Below are positions 34,941 through 44,237 of a stretch of 64,000 nt of DNA, one piece after another. Numbering within the stretch: the stretch's first letter is position 1; every line of letters begins with the position of its first letter. This DNA is from Streptomyces cyaneus (GTDB lineage Bacteria > Actinomycetota > Actinomycetes > Streptomycetales > Streptomycetaceae): positions 186,001 to 250,000 of the forward strand of contig NZ_RQJW01000008.1 in the NCBI RefSeq assembly GCF_004028635.1, given 5' to 3'. The notes beneath the pieces were generated by a model. The model worked only from the letters and a program-made list of their open reading frames with translations, did no database searches and was not told the origin of the DNA. The position numbers and the translations under genes were made by a program.

Positions 34941-37325
34941 GTGAGCGGCATGACTTTGGTGCAGGACGAAACCGTCACCGCACCACCCCCACAGGCTCCG
35001 CCCCAAGGCGTCGAGCCTCAACTCGGCCCGCGCCGGGTGCGGTTGGTCTTCTTCGGGCTGATGCTCGCGCTGCTGCTGGCCGCGCTGGAGCAGATGATCG
35101 TCGCCACCGCGCTGCCGAAGATCGTCGGTGAACTGCACGGCCTGGACAGGATGTCCTGGGCGATCACCGCCTACCTGCTCACCGCCACCGTCGGCCTGCC
35201 CATCTACGGCAAGCTCGGCGATCTCCTCGGCCGCAAGGGCGTCTTCCAGTTCGCGATCGTCGTCTTCGTCGCCGGCTCCGCGCTCGCGGGCCGGGCCGAG
35301 ACCATGGACCAGCTGATCGCCTACCGCGCGATCCAGGGCATCGGCGCCGGTGGGCTCATGATCGGCGTCCAGGCGATCATCGCGGACATCGTGCCGCCCC
35401 GGGAGCGCGGCCGCTTCATGGGCCTGATCGGCGCCGCGTTCGGCCTCGCCTCGGTCGCCGGCCCCCTGCTGGGCGGCTACTTCACGGACCACCTCTCCTG
35501 GCGGTGGTGCTTCTACATCAACGTCCCCTTCGGCCTCGTCACCCTGGCCGTCGTCACCGTCGTGCTGAAGCTGCCGAAGCCGCGGACCAGGGCCCGGCTG
35601 GACATCCTCGGCTCCCTCCTGCTCGCCGCCGCCTCCACCTGCCTGGTTCTGCTGACCAGTTGGGGCGGCACCGAGTACGCCTGGGACTCCCGCGTCATCC
35701 TGGGCCTCGGCGCGGGAGCGGTCGTCTCCATCGTCCTGTTCCTCGTCGTCGAGCACTTCGCCGTCGAACCCCTCATCCCGCTGCGGCTGTTCAGGGACTC
35801 CGTCTTCAACGTCACCGGTCTGGTCGGCCTCGTGATCGGCGTCGCGCTGTTCGGCGCGGCCAGCTATCTGCCGACGTTCCTGCAGATGGTCGACGGGGCC
35901 ACGGCCACCGAGTCGGGCCTGCTGATGCTGCCGATGATGGCCGGCATCGTCGGCACCTCGATCGTCGCCGGTCAACTCATCAGCCACACCGGCCGCTACA
36001 AGATCTACCCCGTGCTCGGCAGCGCGCTCTCGGCCGTCGGCATGTGGCTGCTGTCCCGCCTCGAGGTCGACACGCCCCGGCTGCACTACAGCATCTGGAT
36101 GGCCGTCCTCGGCGCCGGCATCGGCATGGTGATGCCGGTCCTGATCCTCGCCGTGCAGAACTCCGTACGCCCCGCCGACCTCGGCACCGCCACCAGCGCC
36201 AACAACTACTTCCGGCAGATCGGCGGCAGCGTCGGCGCGGCGATCTTCGGCACCCTCTTCGCCGCCCGACTCGCCGACGCCCTCGCCGAACGCCTGCCCA
36301 CGCGCCCGGGCGGCGAGCTGCCCGACCCCGAGTCCATCACCCCGCAACTCGTCCACGCCATGCCCCCGGCACTGCGCGACGACTACATCCGGGCCTACGC
36401 CGACGCCATGCCGAGGATCTTCCTCTACCTCGTGCCGGTGCTCGTACTCGGCCTGCTCATCGCCTTCTTCCTCAAGGAGAAGCCCCTGGCGTCCCACGAC
36501 GCCCCGGCCCCGGAGACGGATACGGCGCCCGTGGACGGCCAGGTCCCGCAGGCCCGTTCGCCGTACGCCGCCGGGGTCCCCGTCCGCGGCACGGTTCAGC
36601 ACCCGGACGCCACGGGCGTACCGCGCGCGGCGCTCACGCTCATCGACGTCGCCGGCCAGCAGGTCGGGCGCGGCGCGAGCGGCGAGGACGGGCGGTACGG
36701 GCTGGCGACGCCGGGCTCGGGGACGTACGTGCTGATCGCCGCGGCCGGCGGTCACCAGCCGCAGGCCGTCTCCGTGACCGTCGGCGAGCACCCCGTCGAG
36801 GTGGACATCGTCCTCGGCGGCGCCGGACGCCTCGCCGGGAGCGTGCACACCCCGGACGGCACGCCCGTCGATGCCACCGTCACACTCACCGACGTACACG
36901 GCGAGGTCGTCGCCACGACCCGCAGCGGCAGCGACGGCGGCTATGTCATCACCGAGTTGGTGGCCGGCCAGTACACCCTCGCGGCGAGCTCGCCCGCCTT
37001 CCGCCCGGCCGCCGTCCCCGTCACCGTCCAGGTGGCCCGCGAGACCCGCCAGGACATCGAACTCGCCGGCGGCGCCCTCCTGCACGGCACCGTGCGGGCG
37101 GGCGGTGGGCGGCCCGTCGAGGACGCGCGCGTGACGCTGCTCGACCCGGCCGGCAACGTCAGGGACACGTTCACCACCGGCCCCGACGGCACCTTCCGGT
37201 TCGTCGACCTGTCCTGCGGCGAGTACACCGTCGTCGCCGCGGGCTATCCGCCGGTCGCCACCGTGCTCCAGGTCGCCGGAGGAGGCCGAACGGAACGCGA
37301 CCTTCAGCTCGGGCACGACGACTGA
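34941..37325 (+). CDS. DHA2-type MFS exporter fused to carboxypeptidase-regulatory-like repeats
   Basis: This 794-residue protein has two parts. Residues about 30-530 are a 14-helix DHA2 drug:proton antiporter, with motif A as GKLGDLLGRKG and motif C-like GAAFGLASVAGPLLGG. Residues about 545-790 form three successive beta-sandwich repeats of the carboxypeptidase regulatory (CarboxypepD_reg) type, each ending in a turn such as GEDGRYGL, GSDGGYVI or GPDGTFRF. The GTG at 34941 has GGGGAG upstream; ATG 34950 is the alternative. Such fused exporters occur in streptomycetes; the role of the extra domains is unknown. Confidence 0.92.
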   Translation: MSGMTLVQDETVTAPPPQAPPQGVEPQLGPRRVRLVFFGLMLALLLAALEQMIVATALPKIVGELHGLDRMSWAITAYLLTATVGLPIYGKLGDLLGRKGVFQFAIVVFVAGSALAGRAETMDQLIAYRAIQGIGAGGLMIGVQAIIADIVPPRERGRFMGLIGAAFGLASVAGPLLGGYFTDHLSWRWCFYINVPFGLVTLAVVTVVLKLPKPRTRARLDILGSLLLAAASTCLVLLTSWGGTEYAWDSRVILGLGAGAVVSIVLFLVVEHFAVEPLIPLRLFRDSVFNVTGLVGLVIGVALFGAASYLPTFLQMVDGATATESGLLMLPMMAGIVGTSIVAGQLISHTGRYKIYPVLGSALSAVGMWLLSRLEVDTPRLHYSIWMAVLGAGIGMVMPVLILAVQNSVRPADLGTATSANNYFRQIGGSVGAAIFGTLFAARLADALAERLPTRPGGELPDPESITPQLVHAMPPALRDDYIRAYADAMPRIFLYLVPVLVLGLLIAFFLKEKPLASHDAPAPETDTAPVDGQVPQARSPYAAGVPVRGTVQHPDATGVPRAALTLIDVAGQQVGRGASGEDGRYGLATPGSGTYVLIAAAGGHQPQAVSVTVGEHPVEVDIVLGGAGRLAGSVHTPDGTPVDATVTLTDVHGEVVATTRSGSDGGYVITELVAGQYTLAASSPAFRPAAVPVTVQVARETRQDIELAGGALLHGTVRAGGGRPVEDARVTLLDPAGNVRDTFTTGPDGTFRFVDLSCGEYTVVAAGYPPVATVLQVAGGGRTERDLQLGHDD

Positions 37326-37510
37326 GCCGGCCACCGCCACCCCGGCTGTCCTGCGCGGACGTGGCACGGGCGGGTCATGCGAACCCATCATGCGCAGCCC
37401 CGATCCCGTCACCCCAATTCCCCTATTGCCGCACATCACCTCCGCCGGGAGCCGTACGGTGGAGCAGGGGCACAGATCTTGCGGAGCCGTGGGGAGAGAG
37501 GGCCTGGGCC

Positions 37511-39988
37511 ATGGACCGTGGCACCGAGAGGGACGGCGCGGGGACGGAACACGCCGCGGCCGGCCGCATCCCGCTGGCCGTGGTCGTGGTGAACCGCGAG
37601 GGCCTCGTCTCCCACTGGAGCTCCGGCGCACGCCGCCTGTTCGGCGCCGCCAAGGAGGAAGCGATCGGACGCCCGGCCGTCGATCTGCTGCCCGTCTCCG
37701 GAGCACTGCCGGAGGAGGACGACGACACGCCGTACGGGGCGTACGGGGCATACGACGGGTTCGGTCACGATCTCGAATCGTCCCTCGACGGGCGGCTGTT
37801 CTACCCTGCCGCGGGTCGCGCCCGCCTCACTGTGCCCGAGCGAAGCGAGATGGGGGCACCCCCGCCCGAAGGGTGGGGGAGGGACCGCGTCGACGTCCTG
37901 TGGTGGGCCTACCCGTTGGTGGGGCCCGGGCCGGAGCGGCTGCTGGTGCTCGGCGCCGATGTCGGCGGACTCCAACAGGGCGGCGAGCCCGACGAGCACA
38001 CCGGCTTCGAGCGCGTCGCACCCGGCTTCGCCCTGCACACCGACTTCCCCGGCGCCGAGGAACTCGCCCGCCGCCTCCCCGAGATCCTGCCCAGCATGAG
38101 CGTCGAGGAGGGCGCCCGCATCGTCGGGCAGATCCTCGAACTCGGCTATCCGGTACTGGAGTTCAGCCAGAACGACCGGGTGCCCGTCACCCCCGACTGG
38201 GGCGTTCCCCGGCGCGTCGAGCGCAGGGCCCGTCGGGAGCGGGCCGCCCGGGCCGCCGCTGAAGGCCTGCCGTTACCGCAGGAATACGCCGACGACGTCG
38301 AGGACCTCGAGTACGCCGCCGTACGCGAACGCCTGGAGTTCCTCAACGAGGTCAGCGGCCGCATCGGCACCTCCCTCGACCTGGCGCAGACCATCATCGA
38401 GGTCAGCAAGGCTGTCGTGCCCCGCTTCACCGACGTCGCCGGCACCTATCTGCGCGAACAGGTCGTCGCCGGCGAGGGGTTCCCCGACGGCGTACCGGAC
38501 ACGACCACCATGTGGCACCGGGTCGCCGTCGAGCACACCGACGAACCCGGCCGCTGGGACGACGTCGTGCCGGTCGGCGAGGCCATGCCGTTCCCCGCGC
38601 ACACGCCGTTCTTCCAGTGCATGACCACCGGCGAGCCCGTTCTCGTGCCGCGCATCAGCGAGCAGCTGGGCCACGCGATCGCCTCGCAGTTCGAGAAGCG
38701 CGACATCCGGCCGCTCATCACCGGCCGTTCGATGCTGGTGGTGCCCCTCAAGGCGCGCCAAGTCGTCCTCGGCTTCATGATCCTGCTGCGGCACCCGGAG
38801 CGCGTCGAGTTCAACGACATGGACCGCGTCACCGGCGCCGAACTCGCCGCCCGCGCGGGCCTCGTCCTCGACAACGCGCGCATGTACACCTACCAGGAGA
38901 GCGTCGCCGAGACCCTCCAGGACAGCATGCTGCCGCACATCCCGCCGCGCATGGCGGGCTGCGACATCGCCACCCGCTATCTGCCGGGCACCCTCCTCGG
39001 CCGGGTCGGCGGCGACTGGTTCGACTCCGTCAAACTGCCCGGCGCCCGCACCGCCCTCGTCGTCGGCGACGTCATGGGCCACGGCCTCAACTCGGCCGCC
39101 ATGATGGGCCAGTTGCGCACGGCCGTCCAGACCATGGCCGCCCTCGACCTGCCGCCGGCCCAGCTGCTGCGCAACCTCGACGACCTCGCCCAGCGCCTCG
39201 GCGACACCTACCTCGCGACCTGCCTGTACGCCGTCTACGACCCGATCGCGAGCGAACTGCACATCGCCAACGCCGGTCACATCCCGCCCGTACTGGTCCG
39301 TGCCGAGGACGGGCGCAGCGAGCTGCTCGACCTGCCCACGGGTGCGCCGATCGGCGTCGGTGGAGTGCCCTTCGAGGCGGTACGCGTGCGTGTGGAGCCC
39401 GGCGACCGGATCGTGATGTGCACCGACGGGCTGGTCGAAGTGCGGGGCGAGGACATCGGTGTCGGTCTCGCGACCCTGTGCGAGTCCGCCGCCCACCCGG
39501 CCGCGTCCATGGACTCCGCCTGCGACACGATCATCCGGGCCCTCAACACACGCGGCGGCCGCAAGGACGACGTCGCCCTGCTGATGGCCCGCCTCAACGG
39601 CATCGAGCCGGACGACGTCGCCGAGTGGCGCATCGACCTCGACCCGAGACAGGTCGGCCGAGCCCGCTCCGTCGTCCGGGAACAGCTGCACGAGTGGGGC
39701 CTGTCCCGCCTCGTCCACACCGCCCAACTGCTGGTCAGCGAGCTCGTCACCAACGCCGTACGGCACTCCCACGGCCGTCCCGTCGAACTGCGCCTGGTCC
39801 GTGGCGACACACTGCTGTGCGAGGTGGACGACGACGATCACGAACTGCCGACGCTGCTCAACGCCGGTCCGGGCGACGAGTCCGGGCGTGGGCTGTGTGT
39901 GGTGAGCACGCTGGCGCGCGAGTGGGGCACGAGCCGTACGAGCGCCGGAAAGACCGTCTGGTTCGAACTCACGCTCCCGCGACGCTGA
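37511..39988 (+). CDS. PAS-GAF-PP2C (SpoIIE) phosphatase with HATPase domain
   Basis: This 825-residue signalling protein has a PAS domain at about 15-60 (VVVNREGLVSHWSSGARRLFG), a GAF-like sensor at about 270-460, a SpoIIE/PP2C phosphatase at about 470-690 (GGDWFD, GDVMGHG, CTDGLVE, RKDDVALL) and a C-terminal anti-sigma-type HATPase (ELVTNAVRHSHG). It should dephosphorylate an anti-anti-sigma factor and may also act as a switch kinase. ATG at 37511 is used. Residues about 107-123 are encoded by a repeat element found inside the gene (see 37831-37882). Confidence 0.93.
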   Translation: MDRGTERDGAGTEHAAAGRIPLAVVVVNREGLVSHWSSGARRLFGAAKEEAIGRPAVDLLPVSGALPEEDDDTPYGAYGAYDGFGHDLESSLDGRLFYPAAGRARLTVPERSEMGAPPPEGWGRDRVDVLWWAYPLVGPGPERLLVLGADVGGLQQGGEPDEHTGFERVAPGFALHTDFPGAEELARRLPEILPSMSVEEGARIVGQILELGYPVLEFSQNDRVPVTPDWGVPRRVERRARRERAARAAAEGLPLPQEYADDVEDLEYAAVRERLEFLNEVSGRIGTSLDLAQTIIEVSKAVVPRFTDVAGTYLREQVVAGEGFPDGVPDTTTMWHRVAVEHTDEPGRWDDVVPVGEAMPFPAHTPFFQCMTTGEPVLVPRISEQLGHAIASQFEKRDIRPLITGRSMLVVPLKARQVVLGFMILLRHPERVEFNDMDRVTGAELAARAGLVLDNARMYTYQESVAETLQDSMLPHIPPRMAGCDIATRYLPGTLLGRVGGDWFDSVKLPGARTALVVGDVMGHGLNSAAMMGQLRTAVQTMAALDLPPAQLLRNLDDLAQRLGDTYLATCLYAVYDPIASELHIANAGHIPPVLVRAEDGRSELLDLPTGAPIGVGGVPFEAVRVRVEPGDRIVMCTDGLVEVRGEDIGVGLATLCESAAHPAASMDSACDTIIRALNTRGGRKDDVALLMARLNGIEPDDVAEWRIDLDPRQVGRARSVVREQLHEWGLSRLVHTAQLLVSELVTNAVRHSHGRPVELRLVRGDTLLCEVDDDDHELPTLLNAGPGDESGRGLCVVSTLAREWGTSRTSAGKTVWFELTLPRR
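37831..37882. repeat. Streptomycete palindromic repeat inside the phosphatase gene
   Basis: A dispersed-repeat-like sequence encodes PERSEMGAPPPEGWG in frame between the PAS and GAF regions. It contains the imperfect hairpin CACCCCCGCCCGAAGGGTGG. From general knowledge, this kind of repeat is common in Streptomyces genomes, often intergenic, and occasionally lies in genes as a length-neutral linker. Confidence 0.55.
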
Positions 39989-40164
39989 CACCTTGTGCCC
40001 CGACGGGCGTACGACTGGTGCCCCACAGGGCGTACGACGGCGCACGAGTGTCGAATGCGGAGTGAAGGTATGCGCCACGCGCTTGTAGCCGTGACCAGGC
40101 CGCGATAAACCGTACTCGCCCGTCACTCGACGGCGGGTCGGCGTCGCACCCTGGGGAGTTGGGC

Positions 40165-40890
40165 ATGAGCGTGACCAGTCGATACCGGGAGGCCTGGGAG
40201 GGTTTCTGGAGTGAAGCCCCCGACGAACAGGGGGCGGTGTTCTGGGATGCGGAGCCGGCCCTGACCGCCGGCCGTCACCTGGCCCTCTTCGAGGCGCACC
40301 TGGCCGATCCCGGTCTGCCGATGGTGGACCTCGGCTGCGGCAACGGCACCCAGACCCGTTTCCTCGCCGACCGCTTCCCGCGCGTCCTCGGCGCGGACCT
40401 GTCCGCCGCGGCCCTCGACCACGCCCGGCAGGCAGACCCCGCCGGACAGGCGACGTACCGGCTGTTCGACGCCGTGGAGAAGACCGAGGCCGAGACGCTG
40501 CACGCCGAACTCGGCGACACCAACATCTATATGCGCGGCGTGCTGCACCAGGCCGAGCCCGACGACCGGCAGCCCATGGTGAACGGCATCGCCACGCTGG
40601 TCGGCGAACGCGGTCGCGCCTTCCTCGTGGAACTCTCCGAGTCCGCCAAGCCCGTCCTCATGGGCCTCGCCCAGAACCCGGCGGGACCGCCGCCCAAGCT
40701 CGCGCCCATCTTCCGGCACGGCATCGCCCCGGGCGAGGTCGCCGACGACGCGTTGCCCGAGTACCTGCGCGCGGCCGGGCTCACCATCCTCGCGAGCGGC
40801 GAACTGCCGCTCGTCACCACCGAGTACGGGCCCGACGGCACGCGGATCGAGCTGCCGTCGAAGTGGGTGGTGGCGGGCCGGACCGTCTGA
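40165..40890 (+). CDS. SAM-dependent class I methyltransferase
   Basis: This 241-residue protein has the SAM-binding motif I as MVDLGCGNGTQTRFLA near residue 54, motif II acidic residue in GADLS, and a downstream domain with PPKLAPIFRHG. ATG at 40165 is preferred to TTG at 40159 because GGGGAG then lies six bases upstream. No neighbour points to a substrate; small-molecule methylation is likely. Confidence 0.88.
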   Translation: MSVTSRYREAWEGFWSEAPDEQGAVFWDAEPALTAGRHLALFEAHLADPGLPMVDLGCGNGTQTRFLADRFPRVLGADLSAAALDHARQADPAGQATYRLFDAVEKTEAETLHAELGDTNIYMRGVLHQAEPDDRQPMVNGIATLVGERGRAFLVELSESAKPVLMGLAQNPAGPPPKLAPIFRHGIAPGEVADDALPEYLRAAGLTILASGELPLVTTEYGPDGTRIELPSKWVVAGRTV

Positions 40891-40950
40891 CCGCGGTGGC
40901 CCTCCGCCGCGCCCGTGCGTGCCGGAGGGCCAACTCGCGCTGTCCGTCGG

Positions 40951-43494
40951 TCAGTTGACGGTACGGCCCCTGCGGTACGCCACCCAGCCGGTGGCCAGCA
41001 GCGCGGCCGCGAGTGCTGCGACGGAGAGCACCGTCACGCCGGTGGAGGCGAGGCTTCCGCCCGCGGTGGAGGTGCCGGTGCTGCCGGATCCGCCCGTGGT
41101 GGTGGGACTCGTGCCGCCTGTGCCTCCGCCCGTCGTGGTCGTACCGGAACCGCCGTTCCCACCCGTGCCTCCGGTGTCGTCGTCCGTGTCCACCGGGTCC
41201 TGCCCGACGAAGCCGACCGGGACCTTCACGTCCTGGGAGCGGTCGCCGGAGAGCGTGTGGTCGTTGCGGGTCGCCAGGACGCACGTGGCCTTGAAGCAGT
41301 CGGTGTAGTCGTCCTTGGCGTCGACGGTCAGCTCGACCTCGAAGGTGCCGCCCTCGCCGTACGGGATCGCCAGGTCCTCGCCGTAGTCCGGCGGGTTGGA
41401 GGAGATCCACGCGGACGAGTGCGAGCCGCCGGTCATGTCGACGCCGCCGACGCACGGCGTGGGCAGTTCGCCGTCGCCGTTGTCGACGCACAGGGCGACG
41501 TAGATGCCCTTCTTCGTGTCATAGCCGGTGCCGGTGATCTTGAGGGTCTGGTTCTCGGTGGCGAGGTTGTTGACCGGGGTGACGGTGAGCTTCTGGCCGT
41601 TCGGGCCGGTGACGGTCTTGGTGCCCGACGGCTGGTTGTTCTGGCCGTCATCGCCGTCGTTGCCCCCGTCGTCGCCGCCACCGGGCTCGGTGACCGTGAG
41701 GGTGATCGGTGAAGTGCGGGTCGTGCCCGTCGAGTTGGTGAACTCGGCGCGGTACCGGTAGCCGTCCTGCGCCGCCTTCGCGGTGAAGGAGTACGCGTTC
41801 TGCGTCGCGGCCTCCACCGTGGACCAGGTCTGTCCGCCGTCGGGGCTGACCTGCCAGCGCACGGTGGGCTCCGGGGCGCCCTCGGCGGCCGCGACGAAGG
41901 TGACCTTGTCGCCGGGCGCGACGGACTGGTCGGTGGGGGACTGGACGACCTTCGGGGAGACGCGGCGGTCCAGCTTGACGACCTTGCTCTCGGCCTGGTC
42001 GGTGACGTAGACGGACGTGGCGCCGGGGGTCACGGCGACGCCCGCGTAGGCTCCGGCGCGGCTGCCGGGCAGGGCGACGGGCTCGGCCGCCTGCTGGGCC
42101 GTGGCGCTGTCGTAGACCTCCAGCGCGCCGACATTGTCCGCGCCGTCCTGGGCGGTGCCCCAGTCCTCGCGCAGGACGAAGGCCTCGCCGGTGACCTTGT
42201 CGAAGGCCATGGCCGTGGCCCGGTCCTCGCCGGTCAGCTTGGCCAGTTGCTTGCCGTCCTTGTCGAAGACGAGCACGTCGTACGCGCTGCCCACCCAGAC
42301 GTTGCCGGTCGCCGGGTCCGTCTCGACGAAGTAGACGGAAGCCGCCGGGAGTTCGGCGGTCGCGGTCACGGTGAGGGTGTCGGTGTCGACGCGGTACAGC
42401 TTTCCGCCCGGGGTGTTCGCCGACCATGCGGTGCCGCGCGCGGTGTCCACGCCGATGATGCCGCCGCCTTCCAGGGCGGCGGACTTCTTGACCGCGCCGG
42501 TGGCGGTCTCGACCTGGGACAGCACGGCGCCCTGGGCCACGAGTGTGGTGGACGCGTCGCTGCCGGGGCCGACACCCGTGACCGTGCCGCCCGTCAGCCA
42601 CACGCCCTTCGCGTTCGCGTCGCCGACCTTCGCGGTGCCCATGCCGCGCAGCGGGTAGTGGAAGACGACGCCGTCGCCGGCCAGCGGGGCGGCGATCCAG
42701 CGGACCACGCGGGCCGCGAGCGCGCCGGTGGCACCGGGGGCCTGCTGGATGTGGCCGAGGAGTCTGCCGTCCTTCGGATCGAGGGCGTACAGGCCCTGCT
42801 CGGCGACGTCCGCGGTGTCGGGGATGTTGTCCGAACCTACGTACAGCTTCCCGGAGTCGGGGTGCAGCAGCAGGTCCAGCGGGCGGCCCGCGGTGGTGAA
42901 CTCGGCGGCCTGCGCGTAGCTGACGGTGCCCGGCGGCACGTCCACGCCGTCGCCGCCGTCGTCCCCGTCGCCGGGGTCCTGGCCCTCGAAGGCGACCGGG
43001 ATGCGGACGTCCTGGGAGCGGTCGCCGGGGTTGCGGTGGTCGACGCGGGTGACGACCGAGCAGGTGACCTTGGTGCAGTCGAGGCCGCTGTCCTTGGCCT
43101 TGACATCGAGCCCTACGTCGAAGGTGCCGCCCTCGCCCCAGTGCACGGCCAGGTCGCCCGCGTACTCGTCGCCCTCGGGGACGATCCACTGCGAGGAGCT
43201 TTTGGTGCCGGTCTCGTCGGCGCCGCCGAGGCACGGGGTGGGGACGCGGTTGTCGCCGTTGTCCTTGCACAGGGCGACGTAGACGGCCTTGGTCGCGTCG
43301 TAGCCGGAGCCGGTGACGCGGAGCGTCTCGCCGCCGGGGGAGAGGTTCGCGGAGGCGGAGACGGTGAGCTTCTGACCGTCCTTGCCGAGGGCCGTCTTCG
43401 GTGTGTCGGAGGCCTGCGCGGCCGTACCGACGGCCACGCAGGCGGCCACGAGCGCGGCGGCGCCCAGGAGCGCCGCCGGTCGTCTGTACTGCAT
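40951..43494 (-). CDS. LAxTG-anchored surface protein, iron-regulated haem-uptake locus
   Basis: This 847-residue protein has a signal peptide (to about residue 28) and a C-terminal sorting signal: LASTG, a hydrophobic helix and YRRGR, fitting class E sortase substrates. Order: a cysteine-containing domain (GSGYDATKAVYVALC, PTPCLGG), a beta-propeller-like middle (about 190-480), an Ig-like domain (about 490-580), a second copy of the cysteine domain (GTGYDTKKGIYVALC, PTPCVGG), and a Gly/Thr-rich wall-spanning tail. GGAGGGA precedes ATG 43494. It is probably cotranscribed with the small secreted protein upstream, under the iron box at 44127. Confidence 0.88.
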   Translation of the reverse strand: MQYRRPAALLGAAALVAACVAVGTAAQASDTPKTALGKDGQKLTVSASANLSPGGETLRVTGSGYDATKAVYVALCKDNGDNRVPTPCLGGADETGTKSSSQWIVPEGDEYAGDLAVHWGEGGTFDVGLDVKAKDSGLDCTKVTCSVVTRVDHRNPGDRSQDVRIPVAFEGQDPGDGDDGGDGVDVPPGTVSYAQAAEFTTAGRPLDLLLHPDSGKLYVGSDNIPDTADVAEQGLYALDPKDGRLLGHIQQAPGATGALAARVVRWIAAPLAGDGVVFHYPLRGMGTAKVGDANAKGVWLTGGTVTGVGPGSDASTTLVAQGAVLSQVETATGAVKKSAALEGGGIIGVDTARGTAWSANTPGGKLYRVDTDTLTVTATAELPAASVYFVETDPATGNVWVGSAYDVLVFDKDGKQLAKLTGEDRATAMAFDKVTGEAFVLREDWGTAQDGADNVGALEVYDSATAQQAAEPVALPGSRAGAYAGVAVTPGATSVYVTDQAESKVVKLDRRVSPKVVQSPTDQSVAPGDKVTFVAAAEGAPEPTVRWQVSPDGGQTWSTVEAATQNAYSFTAKAAQDGYRYRAEFTNSTGTTRTSPITLTVTEPGGGDDGGNDGDDGQNNQPSGTKTVTGPNGQKLTVTPVNNLATENQTLKITGTGYDTKKGIYVALCVDNGDGELPTPCVGGVDMTGGSHSSAWISSNPPDYGEDLAIPYGEGGTFEVELTVDAKDDYTDCFKATCVLATRNDHTLSGDRSQDVKVPVGFVGQDPVDTDDDTGGTGGNGGSGTTTTGGGTGGTSPTTTGGSGSTGTSTAGGSLASTGVTVLSVAALAAALLATGWVAYRRGRTVN

Positions 43495-43526
43495 GAAAGT
43501 CCCTCCGATCCCTCCGATCCCTCCGA

Positions 43527-44066
43527 TCACTGGAAGGTGATCGGGACGTGCACGTCGTACTTGCGGTCCTCGCTGTCGAAGTGGTCCGCCCGCGTCACCA
43601 CGGCGCACTCGACGTCCTGGCCGCACACGCTGCCGTCGTCGAGGGTGGCCTTGACGTAGATCTGCACGCTGAAGGTGCCGCCCGTGCCGAACTTGGAGCT
43701 GTTGGCGAACAGGCCGCCGAAGGTGTTGTTGACCCAGTGCGAGGCACCGGTGGAGCCGTCCTCGTCCTGGCCGCCCAGACACGGGGTGGGCTTGTTGGCG
43801 CCCTGCGCCCCGTCGACCACGCACAGGCTGACGTAGATGCCCTGGCCGGTGTTGTAGCCGGAGCCGGAGACGGTGATGACCTGGCCCGCGGCGGCGGCCG
43901 TGTTGGGCGAGTTCAGCGACAGGTTGTACGTCGTGCCGCCGTCGGTGACCGTGCGGGTCGAGGTGGCGGCGGAGGCCGACGTGGCCAGACCCAGGGTCAG
44001 GGCGGCGGAGGCGGCTACGGCGAGGGCGCCGCGGGCGGCGGTACGGGCGGAGGGAACGGGTCTCAT
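43527..44066 (-). CDS. Secreted single-domain protein of the haem-uptake locus
   Basis: This 179-residue protein has a clear signal peptide (cleavage after ATSASA). The mature part is one copy of the domain repeated in its neighbours: GSGYNTGQGIYVSLC, PTPCLGGQDEDG, then ECAVVTRADHFDSEDRKYDV. It has no sorting signal, so it should be released or loosely bound. An iron box (44127-44145) lies 60 bases upstream, predicting expression under iron limitation. Role in binding or passing on haem is inferred from the locus. Confidence 0.85.
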   Translation of the reverse strand: MRPVPSARTAARGALAVAASAALTLGLATSASAATSTRTVTDGGTTYNLSLNSPNTAAAAGQVITVSGSGYNTGQGIYVSLCVVDGAQGANKPTPCLGGQDEDGSTGASHWVNNTFGGLFANSSKFGTGGTFSVQIYVKATLDDGSVCGQDVECAVVTRADHFDSEDRKYDVHVPITFQ

Positions 44067-44126
44067 GGTGAGCTGGTCACCTTTCTCGGTGTGGGCGCCT
44101 CTGCGTCGAGCGAGGAGCCGTCGGGG

Positions 44127-44145
44127 TTAGGTAAGGCAAACCTAA
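44127..44145. promoter_or_regulatory. Iron box (DmdR/IdeR-type)
   Basis: TTAGGTAAGGCAAACCTAA matches the DtxR-family consensus TTAGGTTAGGCTAACCTAA at 17 of 19 positions. It sits upstream of the 43527-44066 gene. Confidence 0.85.
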
Positions 44146-44237
44146 GTACGAGGTCCGTGTGTTTGTCAATGGACGGCAAAGGAGATCCATCAGCCCCAAC
44201 TCCCGTAAATCACAAGGGATTTGGGTATGCCGAGGAC

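Noticed and set aside
34749..37751. A 1000-codon open frame on the minus strand opposite the exporter gene
   Set aside because: Its composition is Asp/Gly/Arg/His-rich without any fold-like pattern, and the plus strand encodes a clear exporter; it is an antisense artefact of high GC.
38273..40126. A 617-codon minus-strand frame opposite the PP2C phosphatase
   Set aside because: Shadow of a well-supported gene; no domain or start signal.
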